Translations under genes and position numbers: made by a program | The notes under the pieces: model-generated | Told to the model about the DNA's origin: nothing | Databases searched by the model: none | What the model saw: the letters and a program-made list of their open reading frames with translations, nothing else | Source of the DNA: B33-G16 sp964611035 | Lineage (GTDB): Bacteria > Desulfobacterota > DSM-4660 > Desulfatiglandales > B25-G16 | Assembly: GCA_964611035.1 (NCBI GenBank) | Contig: CAZSWT010000129.1 | Span: forward strand, 1 to 5,961 | Direction of reading: 5' to 3' | Length of the DNA: 5,961 nucleotides | In this document: one piece after another, positions 5,205-5,961 of the stretch | Position numbering within the stretch: position 1 is the stretch's first letter | How the letters are laid out: each line of letters begins with the position of its first letter

Positions 5205-5900
5205 ATGGATCTATTTACTATAGAAGAAGAAAAGAAGACTCTTACGATAGTTCACCATTTGATCTCAGAAAAGGTTGAGATAGTAGTCAACATTAAAGGG
5301 AGCGATAAGCAATTCACAACCAAGTTGGTAAAGGTACAAAAAGCTAACGAGCATGGTTATCTCATAATTGAGAAGCTTTATCCTGAAGTTGGCAACTCCC
5401 TTATCCAATCTTCCCCTGATGTGGTGTTTTCTTTTGCACTTAGTGAAAGCACGGGTGTTTTTCATACAAAATATCGTAGCATAAATACTCAGTATCCTGA
5501 GTTTGGGCTTATAGTAAATTTTCCTGCAACTATTCAAATAGAAGACAAGAGAGGGGAGGAGAGGATCGAAAATGATCTAACGAAATTTCTCTCTGCTGAG
5601 TTTACATTAGAAGGGGATAACACAGTATACCAATTGAAGGCAATCAACATTAGCTCTCATGGCATTGGCCTAGTTGTAGATAAAAAATATTTTGATCTAT
5701 TGGATAAGATTAATGTGGGAGACACAATAAAGGATTTGAGATTATTTCTTACTGTCGCAACTTTGACAGTAGATGGCACAGTTATGCATAAGACACCAAT
5801 GAATCGGGACGAATTAAAAGGAAGCTATATTCTGGGCATTAAATCAGACTTTATTGTGGACATCAAGGAATTGGAAGATGGGTTGAAGAAAGAGGGATAG
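5205..5900 (+). CDS. PilZ-domain c-di-GMP receptor, YcgR-like two-domain form
   Basis: A 231-residue cytoplasmic protein with no signal peptide or membrane segment. Residues about 20-112 look like the YcgR-type N-terminal beta-barrel (VEIVVNIKG, FTTKLVKVQ, HGYLIIEKLYPEVGN, FHTKYRSI). Residues about 113-225 form a PilZ domain with both c-di-GMP binding motifs intact: R116-x3-R120 (RGEER) and N148-x-S150-x2-G153 (NISSHG). Proteins of this type bind c-di-GMP and often act on flagellar motors or other surface functions; no such gene is nearby, so the target is unknown. It starts 21 bp after the nrdJ stop, with AAAGGA (5189-5194) upstream of ATG 5205 and no promoter or terminator between, so it is probably co-transcribed from the NrdR-controlled promoter. 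It ends 5 bp from a convergent gene. Confidence 0.88.
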   Translation: MDLFTIEEEKKTLTIVHHLISEKVEIVVNIKGSDKQFTTKLVKVQKANEHGYLIIEKLYPEVGNSLIQSSPDVVFSFALSESTGVFHTKYRSINTQYPEFGLIVNFPATIQIEDKRGEERIENDLTKFLSAEFTLEGDNTVYQLKAINISSHGIGLVVDKKYFDLLDKINVGDTIKDLRLFLTVATLTVDGTVMHKTPMNRDELKGSYILGIKSDFIVDIKELEDGLKKEG

Positions 5901-5905
5901 TAATT

Positions 5906-5961
5906 TTACCCCTCCTTCCTATAGCATATCAGTCCACACCGTAAACACCTCTCTGACTCAT
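5906..5961 (-). CDS. C-terminal end of a cysteine-rich, possibly Fe-S or FAD oxidoreductase, protein (partial)
   Basis: The minus-strand frame enters from the right edge and reads ESERCLRCGLICYRKEG, then TAA at 5906-5908. The CLRCGLIC spacing (C-x2-C-x3-C) in a basic tail resembles C-termini of FAD-dependent oxidoreductases and related Fe-S proteins. Only 17 codons are visible, so the family is a guess. It converges on the PilZ gene with 5 bp between the stop codons and no terminator-like hairpin. Confidence 0.45.
   Translation of the reverse strand, partial: ESERCLRCGLICYRKEG

Noticed and set aside
5265..5537. Minus-strand ORF inside the PilZ gene
   Set aside because: It is antisense to a gene with intact c-di-GMP motifs, and its composition is unlike a folded protein.

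Overview
The window is AT-rich bacterial DNA. A large B12-dependent (class II) ribonucleotide reductase, a stand-alone CheY-like receiver, a PilZ c-di-GMP receptor and a probable selenocysteine protein of the DUF1573 family fit an anaerobic, Gram-negative-type bacterium such as Desulfobacterota, Nitrospirota or a related uncultured lineage. That placement is inference; no rRNA or single-lineage marker is present.

Layout: (a) 1-850 is a decayed, nested mobile region. Two arrays of 8-bp repeats in opposite orientation (65-110 and 811-850) bracket a minus-strand gene for a four-helix-bundle protein (23S rRNA intervening-sequence family). That gene is split by a small minus-strand GIY-YIG nuclease element (377-652). 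The nuclease ORF is dead (two stops, one frameshift), but the element keeps perfect 12-bp terminal inverted repeats. An internal 20-bp segment is complementary to both subterminal sequences, so a single strand can fold into a perfect three-way junction. (b) 858-1223 (-) is a single-domain response regulator. (c) 1224-1640 is non-coding with one terminator-like hairpin. (d) 1641-2339 (-) is an exported DUF1573 protein whose frame is interrupted only by one TGA, exactly where the family's CGC motif has its first Cys. A SECIS-like hairpin with G as the first loop base follows, so I read it as one 232-residue selenoprotein. (e) 2340-2702 is a divergent intergenic region with a strong sigma70-type promoter and two NrdR-type boxes 32 bp apart. 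(f) 2703-5183 (+) is nrdJ. (g) 5205-5900 (+) is a Pilz-domain protein 21 bp downstream, probably co-transcribed. (h) 5906-5961 (-) is the C-terminal end of a cysteine-rich protein running in from the right.

The two strongest leads are the three-way-junction GIY-YIG element and the candidate DUF1573 selenoprotein. The NrdR boxes predict that nrdJ, and with it the PilZ protein, is repressed when the dATP/ATP state is high. The other genes have no obvious shared pathway.
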